Assembly: GCF_008831285.2 (NCBI RefSeq) | Contig: NC_045138.2 | Location: forward strand, 24,399,934-24,463,933 | Direction of reading: 5' to 3' | From: Nymphaea colorata | Lineage: Eukaryota > Streptophyta > Magnoliopsida > Nymphaeales > Nymphaeaceae | Length of the DNA: 64,000 nucleotides | Shown: in pieces, positions 11,313-24,200 of the stretch | Layout: each line of letters opens with the position of its first letter | How positions within the stretch are numbered: the first letter of the stretch is position 1 | Notes under the pieces: model-generated | Told to the model about the DNA's origin: nothing | Seen by the model: the letters and a program-made list of their open reading frames with translations, nothing else | The model's database searches: none | Position numbers and translations under genes: made by a program

Positions 11313-14300
11313 TGGTTTATTATTATCACCTAGAGAGAGGTTACCTTTACTTTACTTGGCATGCTTTTGTAAGTGGGTTAATATTGCTGTTAAAATTGAT
11401 TTTTTGGTTCTTGTTTTTTTTTTCAGAAGTTTAAGATGTTTAATCGCAGTCGCATTTAAAAACCTGAACTTGCTTTGATGGTTCTGTTTAGTTGGTCATT
11501 CGGAAAACAGTCCTTTTTTTACTTAATTTTTGTTATCTTTTTCTTCTTGATATTTTTGGTTTATTAAGCTTGCAAAATCTTAATTTCACTGCTCTTGTGC
11601 ATACAAAGCACAGGAAAAAGGAAACTCATCGAAATTTGGGATGCCATTCTTTTTAGAGTTTGAGTTGAGTATGCCGGTCGGGTTACCTGTTACAGTTCAC
11701 AATCAGGTTCGATTCTTTTAGCGAGAGTTACCTGTAAAAAAAAAAAAAAAAAAACAATTATACTATATGGTTGGGAGCAGTACGTAGAAAGTTTAAACTA
11801 ATCAAATACAATTGATTGGACCTAGTTTAATTTATTCATCTATTATTTGTTCGCTTGTAGGTTAGGGAGACGACGAATTGAATGTCTCTTCCACTCATCC
11901 TAATGGAGCAAGAAAGTGATATACCAGCTTATCCTGTTTATCCAGATAACCTAACTCGATTTCACGTAGAAAAAGTCGTGCTAAGACAAGAAATTATGCA
12001 TCCGATGGGCATCGCCAAGGTCTCCTTCTCTTTTGTGCTACGGTCAAGAGCATGAGCATCAAGCGAAGAAAAGAAGAAAAGGGAACAGAGAAAAGTAATA
12101 ATAATTAACCCACAGAAAGAACGGCTCGTGGGTGCTGACCCACGATATAGAAGACAAATGGGTTCCCTTAACAGGCCATTGATGGTGACCATGCCAACTT
12201 GGTTCGAGACAGATGACTGAGACTAGTAAGGGAACACCGCTACGCTCCATGATCACCCAACGCACTGCCCTTCTGAGTTGCATTAGGCTGTCTTGTGGGT
12301 TCCCTAAAGCTGCAAGTATCGTTCATATTTTGAAAATATTGTAACACATTAAAACCTTGGTATTTTGAAACATTACGACACCATCTTTTATATTGTTATA
12401 CATATGGAATCAAAATATTTGGGCTGGCCAAGGCCGAAACTTAACAAGGTGCTCAATATGGTGGATCCTGACCCACTTACCCATTAGTCAGTGCCTGTTC
12501 CAGCCTCGGAAAAGCTGCCAGGAAGCAAGCTGAAATATAAAACATATAAGAGGTCGTTTCGCCAAAATGTCTCATGAAATCTGCTTTAAAGATTTGTATA
12601 AGGTATAAAAGATTCTTCCTGTCAAAGGAACCCTAAAGGTACCAAGTTGCAACCTCTTTTCATTTTCAGATGAAACCTGTTTTAGAAGCCCGATGGTGTA
12701 AGAAGGCCAATTCTTTCATATAAACTAGTCTTTCTCGCAATTATAAAACTATTTTTCTCAGTATATAATTAATATTATGATCTACAGTTTCAAGGCATGC
12801 ACATTGTTGCATGTGAAATCTGTTGTGCCCATGCTGAACTTAGCTCTTGGCAGCAACTATAATAACTGAACTCAAAATAGATGATGGATCCTAATACACC
12901 CATTCATTTCAAACATCACTACAATCTAGGAGACGAGGGCGCAACAAGAGATGAAGAATAGAGGTCACTTAAAAGTTTTTCAGTGTTATTAATATAAACT
13001 ATCCTTAAATCTTTGAAAGTACGATGCACTAATCCAAACCTCTTGGCATGCTTGATATCTTACTCACGTGCCGAACCCTTATTACAGAATAGTTAGGTTT
13101 CCTTTCAATTTTCTTGAGACTGTCAAAAGATGCACAATCCATTTTCTTATTCACAAAATTTTTTACTGTTGCAATGCGTCGCTAGGGCACAATGTTCAAG
13201 AATATTGTCCAAAGAGGCTTATGGCCGGGTTAAGTATCAGTCTTTGGACGTTGTGTAACGATTCGCGTCACCAATATGTTAAGAATAAGAATTTACACAT
13301 GTCTGCTGGTAGCCGTAAATGCCGAGAGCCATTTATTCCTCCAATTTGTGACTTGAACAAGTGCTAGGCCAACAGTCCTCATGATCAACTCAAGCCAAGA
13401 GGACTGAATAACCCATGTTTGGGCTGACTGATTTCCCAAAAACCAAGCGCTCCGCCCGTTGTTGGTAGTGAGTTTTGCCGAGGTCGAGATCAGAAGAATC
13501 AAAGTAATGAGATATATATATATATATATCATTCAACCATCTCTGGGATGTGATGAACAGAAGATAGATGGATTATTGATTAAGAAGAAGCCCATGCAAG
13601 TCGAGCCAAGCGGGTTAATCGAAAAAATTATTTTTGCAAGTTCCAACTTCTAACAAGCTCAAGCATGTATGCACGTATATATATATATATAATTTAGGAC
13701 AGATTATAGAGAAAATCAAGAACTTCTGGAAGCATGCTGCCGACTGGCACTCAAGCCTATTAGCCGTTGTGGAAAAATATACTCTCCCTGTGCCCCTGGT
13801 ATTAAAGAACTCCAGACTGTAAAATTGTATACTCCTTGAAGTGGCAACCGACAATTATGTGGAAATAAATACGAGCATCGAAGTAAATGCTTAGATGTAG
13901 AAAAAGCAACGATGTCTCCAACCAATGCGTGGCCAATTGCCCAGCGGCTGGCCAACTAAAATGTGCGTTGAAGGCATGACCACCCTTAATTTATCTCTTA
14001 AGTCTGCAAGTGTGGTAGAGGTGAGCTACACATTTGACCAATCTACACTGTTTTCAATTGCTCTCTTATGTCGTGGCCATTTAGCTAGCCTACGAGGCTC
14101 TTGCTGCTGAAGAATCTTACTGGGTAGGCCCATGTGGCTGAAGCAGATTTCTTTTAAGTTTTTCTAATTCTGTCCATTTCCATTGAGTTTGAAGTTAAGG
14201 TGATCAAGGATGCTTTGGGCATATAAAACAAGCTACAGTGACGTATTTGGAAAACTGCAGTTCTGGGCATACCGCAAATCTCAGTGAACTCCCCTCTCAT

Positions 14301-15300
14301 AAGAAATCTGACTGCCATTTTATTCTTTAATTTAGGGTCATGTTATTCTTCTTTGTGCAGATGATACAATCTTTCTTTAGCAGGGTTGAAGATCTTTATT
14401 TGGAAAATATGAGATTGATTCTAGTGGAGTTTGAGAAGCACTCAGGAATTAAGGTTATTATACTGGTTTCTCTATTTTGCATCTCTTTTGCCTCAGTAAA
14501 CTACACATTGAGTTGTTAATAGGGGTTATGCATCATCTCCTTTAAATATCCTTTAACTGTCTCATTTGTAGTGTTTCTGTTCTTAGGCTTCAACATGTCC
14601 TTGATCAGAACGTTGATATCTACAAAACGTTTTGAGGTTGCTTTTCATCATGGAGCTGTCTCAAGAAAGAACTACACTCAAAATGGAACGCCATGTTTAA
14701 GTATGTGAGGAAAAACAGACCATGATTGACTATGCATTGGTTCTCCAGGGAGCAGATGGACTTTCATTTCTGTGATATTATATCTGAATCTATCCGACAG
14801 AGATAGCAATGAGTAAAGTAGATGTGACGGTGCAACGCAGAAAAGATTATTAAAATTGTTCTCGGGACAGCCTAGTTAAGTTTTAGATGAGCCTAAACCT
14901 ACAAAATACAAGACGCTTCTTTTTGGTTGCGAGGAGTCATACCAGAAAGCTCTAAGAGCCAATCCTACATAAAAACTAGCTGAAAAATGTCTGGCCATTA
15001 TCTTCTGATTTCGGAGCTAGATTAGGACTCTCTAGAAACACTCAAGAGGGCATTCAAAAATATTTGAATTTTTCTGCACAGAGGCTTTTAGCCTGACATG
15101 AGTTATTTTACATTATCATGCAAATGTGTGAGCCATAAGCAACCAGCTAAACCCATCTGATTCATCAGCTAGTGGGACGTCCATTCCAAGTAGGGCGGGG
15201 GATTCTCGGTGACGACATGGGCATATAGGAAAAGACAATGTCGGCAACCAAGGTATCTGCCTGCCGTTTTGCAGGGGAAACATGCCGAACATTTTTTCCA
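11313..15300. other. Gene-poor intergenic region
   Basis: No gene was recognised. Contents include an A-run at about 11736-11753, short AT microsatellites at about 13509-13530 and 13676-13692, and scattered retroelement-like low-information DNA. A short inverted pair (GTTCCCTTA near 12164, TAAGGGAAC near 12228) could form a weak hairpin but lacks the long arm of a microRNA precursor. Confidence 0.4.
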
Positions 15301-15329
15301 GCGGGGGAGAGAGAGAGAGAGATTTACCA

Positions 15330-15541
15330 GAAACAGAGGGTCGAACGGAGACGATCAACGGAAGGAGAGAGAGAAATCATCAGAACAGTATAATAATAAT
15401 GAAAAAAAAAAAGAATTTCGAACGACAGATAGAGCCCATCACCGAGGCAATCATCACTAATTTGTGAATTACTTTGTTTCTGTAAATCGCTCATGACCGG
15501 CGATCTGAAACAGAGGGTCGAACGGAGACGATCAGCGGAAG

Positions 15542-15575
<34 letters not shown>

Positions 15576-15710
15576 AGTAGAATAAAAAAAAAGGAATTTC
15601 GAACGACGGAATAGAGATCATCACAGAGGCAGTCATCACTCATTTGTGAATTACTTTGTTTTTATTCTTTAAGAGTTGAGCTGTGTTCCGTAGATTGCTC
15701 ATGACCGGCG
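15330..15710. repeat. Two-copy tandem duplication, about 177 bp period
   Basis: The block starting GAAACAGAGGGTCGAACGGA at 15330 recurs at 15507. Both copies share GAATTTCGAACGAC, then AATTTGTGAATTACTTTGTTT-like sequence, and end in GCTCATGACCGGCG (15489-15502 and 15697-15710). The second copy has gained a (GA)n microsatellite (about 15545-15573) and an insertion of about 25 bp near 15665. It is non-coding as far as I can see and lies downstream of the PPR gene. Confidence 0.85.
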
Positions 15711-16972
15711 TTTTCTAGTCTTTCAAACAGATGGTGAACAGACACATTAAATGATACTAATGATGACAAAGAGAGCATGACGCCCACATACAACTTGCAG
15801 CAGCAACACTTGAAACTTTCCATAAGAGACCCCTTGACCAAGTCAAAAAGATCGACAAGAACAAGAGAAGAGCTAGATAAAAGGACAAATCATATAAGCT
15901 GAATGACTGCTTGAGAGTGTGAAATAAACTCAATAAATCATATCACAATACAAATTCTCCAGAAAAAATAAAGCTAGTATAAAATAACCATACTGAACAG
16001 ACATCAATACTCACTCACAGGATGTGCAGAGAAAGTGCAACATCGTTGAGCAGAGCTTTGAAGCGTCAGAACAGTTTTACTCGCCAGATTCTCAGCAACT
16101 CAGACTGGAACGCATGCAATGGTTCCCATCAGACCAATCCAAGCAAGGATAATGTACTCATCGTAAGATAGCTAATACGAATTCTAATGAAAAAACTCAA
16201 CCTTGATTTTGCCTCCATCGCGTCAATTCTATATGAATATGAACCCTCAGCAACTCCAGAGTGAAAAATCTGTGCGTGTATGAAGATTTGGACACGATAT
16301 ACCTCCATGAGAACTATAGTATCTGTATCATCTTCTTGTTCATCTCCACACTTTACTTGATGTCATACATTCCAGAAATATATGGCGCATTTTTTTTCTG
16401 GAACAGGTTCCATCTTGCCTGATTAAAGATTGATAAGGCCAACGAGTACTTATTTTTCCCTATCGATTGAAGCAAAAAACAAGAAGCTCCTGCCATATGG
16501 GGTCCTATAAGATCACTTCCTTTGTGGTGATGTACGCCATTCCATAATAGACAACATCGAGTGGACATACAAGGAATGTAATATTTAACAAGACTCTTCA
16601 CTGCTGATAACTTTTTGAAAGCACTCTCCATGCAACTAAAGGCCATCCTGGAACCACTGCTTTCAGCACAAATGATAGTATGAATTAGAAAGAGTCCTTC
16701 CCAAGTCGTACAAGCTATCAAGAGCAATAATTATTTTATACAGCCAAGGATTTTTTGCAGTAGTCTTTCTTGTACTTAACTTTATGATGGACCATAAATT
16801 ATCTCCTGCCAGAACTTGCAAAATTTGATGGTAAAGATTAATATGCATCGCCATAGAATATTGCTGACAAGGCTTCAGTATCAGCGACGTTTTAAAAGAT
16901 TATATCCATATTCTGCGTTCACTTCCCCATTTTGCAGCACAACACAAGTATCTTGTAGTATTCATCTGAAGG
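15711..16972. other. Intergenic DNA / probable 3' region of the PPR gene
   Basis: No coding exon was recognised. The part nearest 16972 is likely 3' UTR of the minus-strand PPR gene. Open frames here (for example 16353-16727 on the minus strand) show no family signature. Confidence 0.4.
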
Positions 16973-19966
16973 TTATGATGGTGAACCATTTTCCACGTTA
17001 GTTTCCTCCTCTGGTTGAGTATAGGAGTCAAACCATCTTTCCTGATTGACCAAGTCTGCAAGATCCCGTTTACCTAGATTTCTATATGCATCCACAAGGG
17101 CGTTTAAGAGTGACGCACTTTGTCCTATTTCTCCAGATTTCATCTGCCTATGTATCCGCTTAACACCTTCTATTAGTCCAGCTCTTCCATAGCATGTCAC
17201 CAGATTAATATAAGTCATTGTATCTGCTTCAAGACCCTCATCTTGCATCTTCATAAAGAAATTTAACGCTTTATCTACTTCACCAGAAGCTACAAATGCA
17301 TAAATCAGAACATTGTATGCACGAACATCAAGTTTAGCTTCAGCAATCATGATGCTTTCGCAATAGTTTTGTGCATGTGAATGCATTCCGACCGCAGAGA
17401 AGAGCAAGGTTATTATTGCCTGTTTAGAATATGGTTTCCTGTCCTTGTACAACATGACAAGCTGACTTGTAGCTTCAATTGGAAGGCAACTCTTTTTCAA
17501 CGCAGTGAAAATCGCCTTGAAAGTGGTATTGTTTGGAGAGATCTTTTTCACCAACATTTGATGTAAGACCTCTGCACACTCTTTCAATTGTCCACTGGTA
17601 GAAAATGTAGACATGACTGCATTATAACAAGCAGAATCTGCAAGCAAGTTTGACTGTCGCATTTCTTGAGCAACTTCAACTGCATCATCGACCATGCCCA
17701 TGTTCTTGTACAGATGCATCATAGTGGTGAAGGAAACCCCATCAACAGAACCTTCGGCTCTTAGGTTGTCAAAAACTGACTTGGCTTCATGTACCATCCC
17801 AAGCTCAGAATAAAGTCGGATCATGCTATTTGAAGCAATAACGTCTGGGCCAACATCCAAATCGAGCATCTTTTTGTATAGTTCCTGTGCTTCTCTCCAA
17901 GAACCTATCTTACTGTATGCTTTGATGAGAGAGGTATACACAACCTGATTAGTTTTTAATCCTGATTCTTCCATCACGTGGAAGTAATGAAGAGCTTCTT
18001 CAACTTTTCCAGCTTCAGCAAATGCATTAATCAAAGACCCATAGACAATTTCATTGGGGTCGATTCCTGCTCTTATCATCTGCCGATATACATCTACTGC
18101 TTCAGCAGCTCGACTATCACGGGCATACCTAGCAATGACAGCACAGAAAGTTTCACGAGATGGTCTAAACCCTGATTCTTGCATTCTTGTTAAGAAATCT
18201 CCTGCAGCATCAGCTGATTCTCCATCTGATAGCATTTGGATTAGTGAATTGTAGGTACATTCATCTGGCCAAGCACCATGACATCTCATGCTCTCGAACA
18301 CAGAAAGTGCTTTGTCATGCAGATTAGCAATTCCATAGGCTTTGATCATAACATTGCATTCCATTGTCTCCATCTTCTTTTCTGACTCCCTCCTGCCCAA
18401 GAACATAGCCTCTGCTTCCTTCCATAACCCCTTCTCAGCATAAGCATCCAAAACAGCAGCATGGTTCATGGAGGAAAGCCCACGTACTCGTTGATAGCCT
18501 TCAAGAAACTCCTTGGCACGATCAAGCTGCCCCAAGTCTATGTACATCTGAATGATTACAGGTACCGACTGCTCATCAATACTAATACCAGATTGCTCCA
18601 TTTCCTCCAACACTAACTCTAATTCCGCAACCATCTTCCTCTGACCAAATGCCTGCAATATAGTCCTATATGTCACAACGTTAGGTAAGAGACCCATTCC
18701 GTTAATTTTCCTATAGAACTTTAGCATGTTATCCATGTCTCCAGCAGTTGCATATAAGCCTATAAATGTGTTGAGCGTAGTTGTATCTGGAGAAACACCT
18801 CTTTCTTCCATTTTACACAGTAAAGCCTCTGCTTCGTCCATGTTCCCATGGGATCCACAAGTATAAATCATTGTGTTGAATGTTACCTTATCAGGAACCA
18901 CACCAGACCTCAACATCTCCGCAAAGGCATTTGATGCGTCCTTGAGACGCCCGGCCTTCCCATATAGGTCGATCAATGTATTGTATGTAGCAGCAAGTTT
19001 CGGTTTGCGAATTGCAACCATTTGGTCCGTGCTAGAATCAGTCAGGTTGCTTACCTTGTTTGAGTTCCTGCCGTTGAAATGATCAGATAATCGTGGTCGA
19101 CCAGCCTTGAAGAGCTCCGTCGACAAGAAATACTTGGGACCGATCTCCGCATCAGCCGTACAGATGTTCAACTGGTCCAAATCCATCTTTCCAACACACC
19201 AGTTCTTGAAAAACCGCTCGGCCTGATCAAATTCACCTGCTTCCTTCAGAACATGCACCGCAGTGTTCATGGTAACCTCGTCAGGGAATATTTCCCTGAT
19301 CTTCATGTGTCTGAGCCATTCAAGTGCCTCTTTCGGTAAACCACCCTTGGCATACACATCAATCAGCGTTGCATAAGTATTGTTTGTGGGCAAGACCTCG
19401 TCTGCGGCCATCTCAATCCAACAAAGTCGTAATTGATCCCATTTCTGTGCTCTTCCCAGAATTCTAAGGACAATATTGTAGTGTATAACATTGGCAACGT
19501 AGTCTTCCTGAGACTTGAACCACCGGAATACCAGAAGTGCTGTATTCCAATCATGCTGCTCTTTAAGAACGACGGTCTGTTCCTTTGGGCTGAGCTTTCC
19601 AACCCAAGGCCTCAAGGCGTTGCTCACGTCACTGTCAACCTCCAAAGAGCGTAACACTGACGGTATGCAACCACCATATCTCTTCTTTCTTACTTTGCTC
19701 ACTCCCCTTTCCGAGAACTGGGTCCTCGTGTGGCAGCATAGCCTAAACCCTTGCGAGACGCAAGATTTTCTAGGGAAAACATGCGCGGGTTTCCTGGATA
19801 CTGGAAGAGAAAGGAAGGAGATGAGTGGTAGTCGAACTCACAGGGAGAAAGTTAGGAAAGGAGATAAGTGGTAGTCGAACTTACAAGGAGAAAGTTTGGG
19901 ACCTTGAGCACAAGCCTGCAGGCATCGATGGCCATGTTGCAGGGAGGAGAAATGGTGAACCGTCAT
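16973..19966 (-). CDS. P-class pentatricopeptide repeat (PPR) protein, At1g73710-like
   Basis: Two coding exons: 19966-19885 and 19800-16973 (stop TAA at 16973-16975), 969 residues. The open frame of exon 2 begins upstream of its first apparent start, which is GTG, so the true N-terminus needs exon 1. ATG at 19966 gives 82 nt ending at a GTAAGT donor, and it joins in phase to an acceptor TTCCAG after a pyrimidine tract. The resulting first 55 or so residues are rich in Ser, Arg, His and Cys with few acids, like an organelle transit peptide. The body contains about 20 tandem 35-residue P-type repeats, for example TYNTLIDLYGKAGRLKDA and TFNTMIYTCGSHGNMDEA. No E, DYW or SMR tail is present. P-class proteins bind single-stranded organelle RNA and stabilise, splice or help translate it. 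The RNA target is not known here, and chloroplast versus mitochondrion is unresolved. Confidence 0.95.
19801..19884 (-). other. 84-nt first intron of the PPR gene
   Basis: The donor is GTAAGT (complement of 19879-19884) and the acceptor is TCTCTTCCAG (complement of 19801-19810). The phase is 1: exon 1 leaves one T and exon 2 supplies TA. Without this intron the upstream frame is closed. Confidence 0.8.
19811..19896. repeat. 43-bp tandem duplication across the PPR gene's 5' splice site
   Basis: 19854-19896 and 19811-19853 are near-identical 43-bp copies in direct tandem. Each carries GTGGTAGTCGAACT and GAGAAAGTT. On the gene strand the first copy holds the used donor GTAAGT and the second a matching GTGAGT. 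The duplication straddles the exon 1/intron boundary. Confidence 0.85.
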
Positions 19967-20077
19967 ACAGACTTCCGGGCGTCCTCTAGGGCGTTGAGGT
20001 GATTATAAGCTTGGCCGTGCCGTTCCCCTTCCCGCTGCCCCCCGTGCAGCTGCAACCGCGAAACCTCCGTCCACGAC

Positions 20078-20092
20078 TCTTTAAATTAATAA
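20078..20092 (-). promoter_or_regulatory. Possible TATA-like element of the PPR gene
   Basis: On the minus strand TTTATTAATTTAAAG lies about 110-125 bp upstream of the PPR ATG. Position and sequence fit a weak TATA element, but nothing else confirms it. Confidence 0.35.
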
Positions 20093-21260
20093 AAGCCAAG
20101 CCAAACGTGACCCCTCCGACTCGTTCAAAGCAGGTCGGATCGGCATCCCGACTGCATTCTGGTCCCATCTCACATCTGAGGTCCAGCGCCAGCCGTTTAT
20201 GCCTCTAATATGTGGGTTGTTTGAAAATTTTATAAAAATACATTCAACTTTTAAAGGAGAAAAACACATATTATACATAAAAGATGTCGAACGATAGACG
20301 ACCTAATTCGGGCAGCGACAAACATGTAAAAAATCCGTTCTTGGACATTTATGACTTAAAATCCAAGAAAGACAGTCATGTGAAGATTATTCCCATCATA
20401 CTGTACACCATGTTAACATTTCTTTACAGGAGAAGAAAGCTTCCTCCGCGCTTTTAAGGTCCGATATGAACAACCCGAGGAAGACCCATAGATGCGAGAC
20501 ATGTTAAGTTCAACTGTGCAATTGAAGTATTGCATACTCTGAAGGAAATGGGCTATTTTCCTCTACGATTTTGAACGAACACATTCAACGGCAAAGTCAC
20601 AATCCACGTGAAACTATCTTTGATCTCCATGGGACGTTGATCTCGGATAACTTGCGTTACTGAAACGGTTTCCCTAGTCTACTGGAGACCGTACCCAACT
20701 CTATCCTGGAACATGAATGGTCTTTTAACGGGGCTGTTTGGCAATTGGAACAAATTGCTTCATAAATGATAAATTTACCATAAGATTCATCGACAGTATG
20801 TGACTGTTCCCCTTGTCAAACGACCCCGGTAATCGTTAGCCCTCGTCCTTTAGCAACACTATCATGAGTAGAAAAAGTATGTGACTGCTTCATAAGGAAA
20901 CTTGCTGCTGGTCCAACTCTGTTTATGATGAAATGTCCGGTGCAAGTGCTTTACACATTCATTACATAAATTGTAAACCAAGATAGTACAAACAGCGTCA
21001 AAGAATTCATTCAGAAACAACTTTCAGGAACAGGAAACCTGGAGACAATTTACCTAAGAGAGAAAAATCACTTCAAACAAATTATAGAATTTGGTAACTA
21101 CAGTGTTCTGTTTGTTTAGACCTATTTCTCTGCACAGAAGAAAAAGAAAAGAAAAGAAAGAAAATGATACACAACCCTATCATGGGAAGCAGAGAACCTC
21201 AAACAGCTCTCAAGAGTTCAACGTCATCATATGAAAGAAGCTGTTCCTGTCCATCAACCT
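20093..21260. other. Short intergenic gap between PPR and SCAMP genes
   Basis: About 1.2 kb with no recognised gene. It must hold the PPR promoter and the SCAMP 3' UTR. Confidence 0.45.
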
Positions 21261-24200
21261 CTACAATGCAGCCCTTGCTGCACCACGTGCAGCTTCACGC
21301 TTCATCTCAGCGGCTTTCCCGCTGCCTCTGAAGTACATATACACTTGCTGCTCGGATGCACATACACACACACACACACACACAAAAAAACGGGATGAGA
21401 AAAAGCAAGCAGCTGGGGAAAGTAGAATTTCAGCAATGAAGAAAGAAACTGATCACCAAGTTAAGGTATACCTGAATCACCCAGATGCTGAGGAGGGATT
21501 CTAAGCAGAATAACGCAAAACCAACAAAGTACAGAATCTGATCCAGATGTAGCAGACAATCTTTAGTTTAGGAAAAGAAGGAAAAGGCCACCAAGAATCT
21601 AGCAGACAGGTCCTCAATGCAACAAGCAGGAAATAGAAATACTACCCATGTGATGAAGCAAAAAAAAAAAAAATCTCGTCCATAGACACACGAAAAGGGA
21701 AAATTGAATTAAATTTTTTTATGATCTGTTTAAATGGAAGCAAAACAGCAAATCGTGTATCTGTCACTGCAACAGCTATTTGCTTCCAATCAAACACAAA
21801 ATGTGATCTCAAGTTTGACGAGCAAACAGTCCAGATCACATGGTGTTGCACACCACTTAATTATATGCTAATAAGCATCCATTGGCTTGAAGCGATGAGT
21901 AACTACAACTGAACCATAGATAAAAAGAATATACCCCAATTATGATGTGTGGGCTCATCAAATCAATGGCTGGTAGGATACCACTGGTCAACAGAAAATC
22001 TAGAGATCAGAAGAGATCAAGTAAACCCAAAACCAATTAAATGTTCATACTTACACCAACAGCGAATGTGAAAGTTAAACAATGGAAAAACATTGTAACA
22101 CCTTAAAGAATGCCCATTAAACATTCTCAAATTCAAGTACACTTAAGATATTTAACCTACTGAAGAATTATTTGCATATACACATACAGCTATGACAACT
22201 GAGAGCATAGTGTGCATACAAAGAAGCCTATCCACATTCAAAAAGCCTCCACTGCCAAACGTACACCCCAAAATTTTTTGTGTTTCTGTTCCATAATACT
22301 TACCACTGATTTGTGCAGTCTAGCCCAATATTATGTCCAGATTGGGAGGTGTCCAACTAATAGGACAGGAGATTGAATAGCTTGACTGGATACTCATAAG
22401 GACTGGGCCAGAACATGAGCAAAAGACAAGGTAATAGACTGGCTCTCGTGGCCAGCATGAAGTTGGGTTCTGAGTTTCTAGAGGTTTTTATTTTTTATTG
22501 AACATTATTGGAGACAAGTGTTTGAAGCATCAAAAAGAAGAAACCTTGCAGCTGGCAACAGATCCGATGCTGTATGAACAGACCTTCACCTGATCTAAAA
22601 GCTAAACGGTGATAATTATCTTACAGGTTTTAGCCTGTAGCCAAGAGATTATCAGGTAAGTAAGGAATGCAAGGAAACAAAGTGCCAACATGTCCCTCTC
22701 TTGTTGAGAATGGAAGTTATGACTTTTGAATCTAAGAAAGATGATCTTCAATGCCATACTATACGATAAATGTCACCAGACTCACCACATCTATATGTAT
22801 ATGCATGAGCACATTCCCTCCCCCCTCCCCGCCACGCCCCCACCCCACCCCCACCACCCCACCCCCAAAAAAAAAAAAAAAAAAAAAAACTAAGGAATTA
22901 AGTCAAATTATGACAATGTAGACACACTAGTAAAAATATTAAGCAATGGCACATCAAACAGTCAAGATTTGATTGTGTTCACTAAAGATCTGAATTTCAA
23001 ATCATATTCCACAACAGTAGCTTTTTTTTTTTTTTTGGCAGCAAACAGGCTGGGGAGACCCCTTCCATTTATTGAGAATCAAATCTTATTGCAAACTTGC
23101 ATCTTAGAAATAAAAAAAATATACATGTATCACATAAAATTCTTGTGGGCACACACATATTATAATTCCAGATATACTAAAGTCTAAATGTGATCGAACA
23201 AGACAGACAAAGATGGTATGTCCAATGCAGAAAGTGTGACTATTTAATATTGAGAAAGAAAGTAGCTAAATTTTTCTCAAACATAAACATTTTAAGTCAA
23301 TGTGCGTAACTAACCATAAAGATCAGATTCCAAGTAAGAGAAGGAGAATTTTAAAAGATCTTCACTAATACTATAAAAAACGTCACAGTTATTTGTTAAC
23401 CAACTCCAATAATGCTACTTTTACAGGCTACTAGAGGAAGAACAATGGCTCAAATTTATACCATGTGTAACAATAGGAAGCGAATTAAAATTACTTACGC
23501 CAAGGATTTTCCTTTAAAGACAACTGGAGGAGCCACCGCAGCGAAAATGACAAATGCAATGTGAAGCTGGAGGGGTGTGGCAAGGAATTTATTACTATTT
23601 TTAGCCAAGAAAACTGATGCATTTAGAAAAAAATCTGTAAATTTAGTGACTACATTACCATGTAGAAAAGGAAAAACCAACTAAACTTCAAAGCACTTTC
23701 TGTCCTGCAAAGATGATGATTGAACCAAAAATATCCATCATACTCATGGAACTCCATGAAAGGAGGCTTCTCACAATTTATATATGAAAATGAATGGGAT
23801 AAGAAGGCAAGGTTGACCTCATGGCCCGATATAGGGGGCGATACCACAAAACATAAGCTCCTGGAACCCCAGCTACAAAGTATATGACCGCAAGCAACCA
23901 TATCTTAACACCTAAGGAGTGAAGTAATCAACAGACAAAAATAAAAAATCCAATTATTATTGAATTTCATTGAAAAATTAATGCAAAATAGAAAGTCTAT
24001 TTGGCATGGTATGTTAAAGGAGTGTTAAGCAACCTTCTCCTCTAATCCAGGCACCTGTAACTGCTACTACATTCCACAGGAGACACAAGACCATGCCTGC
24101 ACGTTAGGAAGAGCTCATTAATGCGATTAACTTTTATAAGTACTCAATTTAATTAGATCAAGTTTGTCATAGAACCAACTGGGGCCAAACTAATAGTTTC

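Noticed and set aside
11640-11730. B-box-like GGTTCGATTCT
   Set aside because: No matching A box or acceptor stem; not a tRNA gene.
12158-12236. microRNA-like inverted repeat GTTCCCTTA/TAAGGGAAC
   Set aside because: The stem is only about 9 bp within a poorly paired loop.
19515-19874. 119-codon plus-strand frame
   Set aside because: Antisense to the N-terminal part of the PPR gene; shadow frame.
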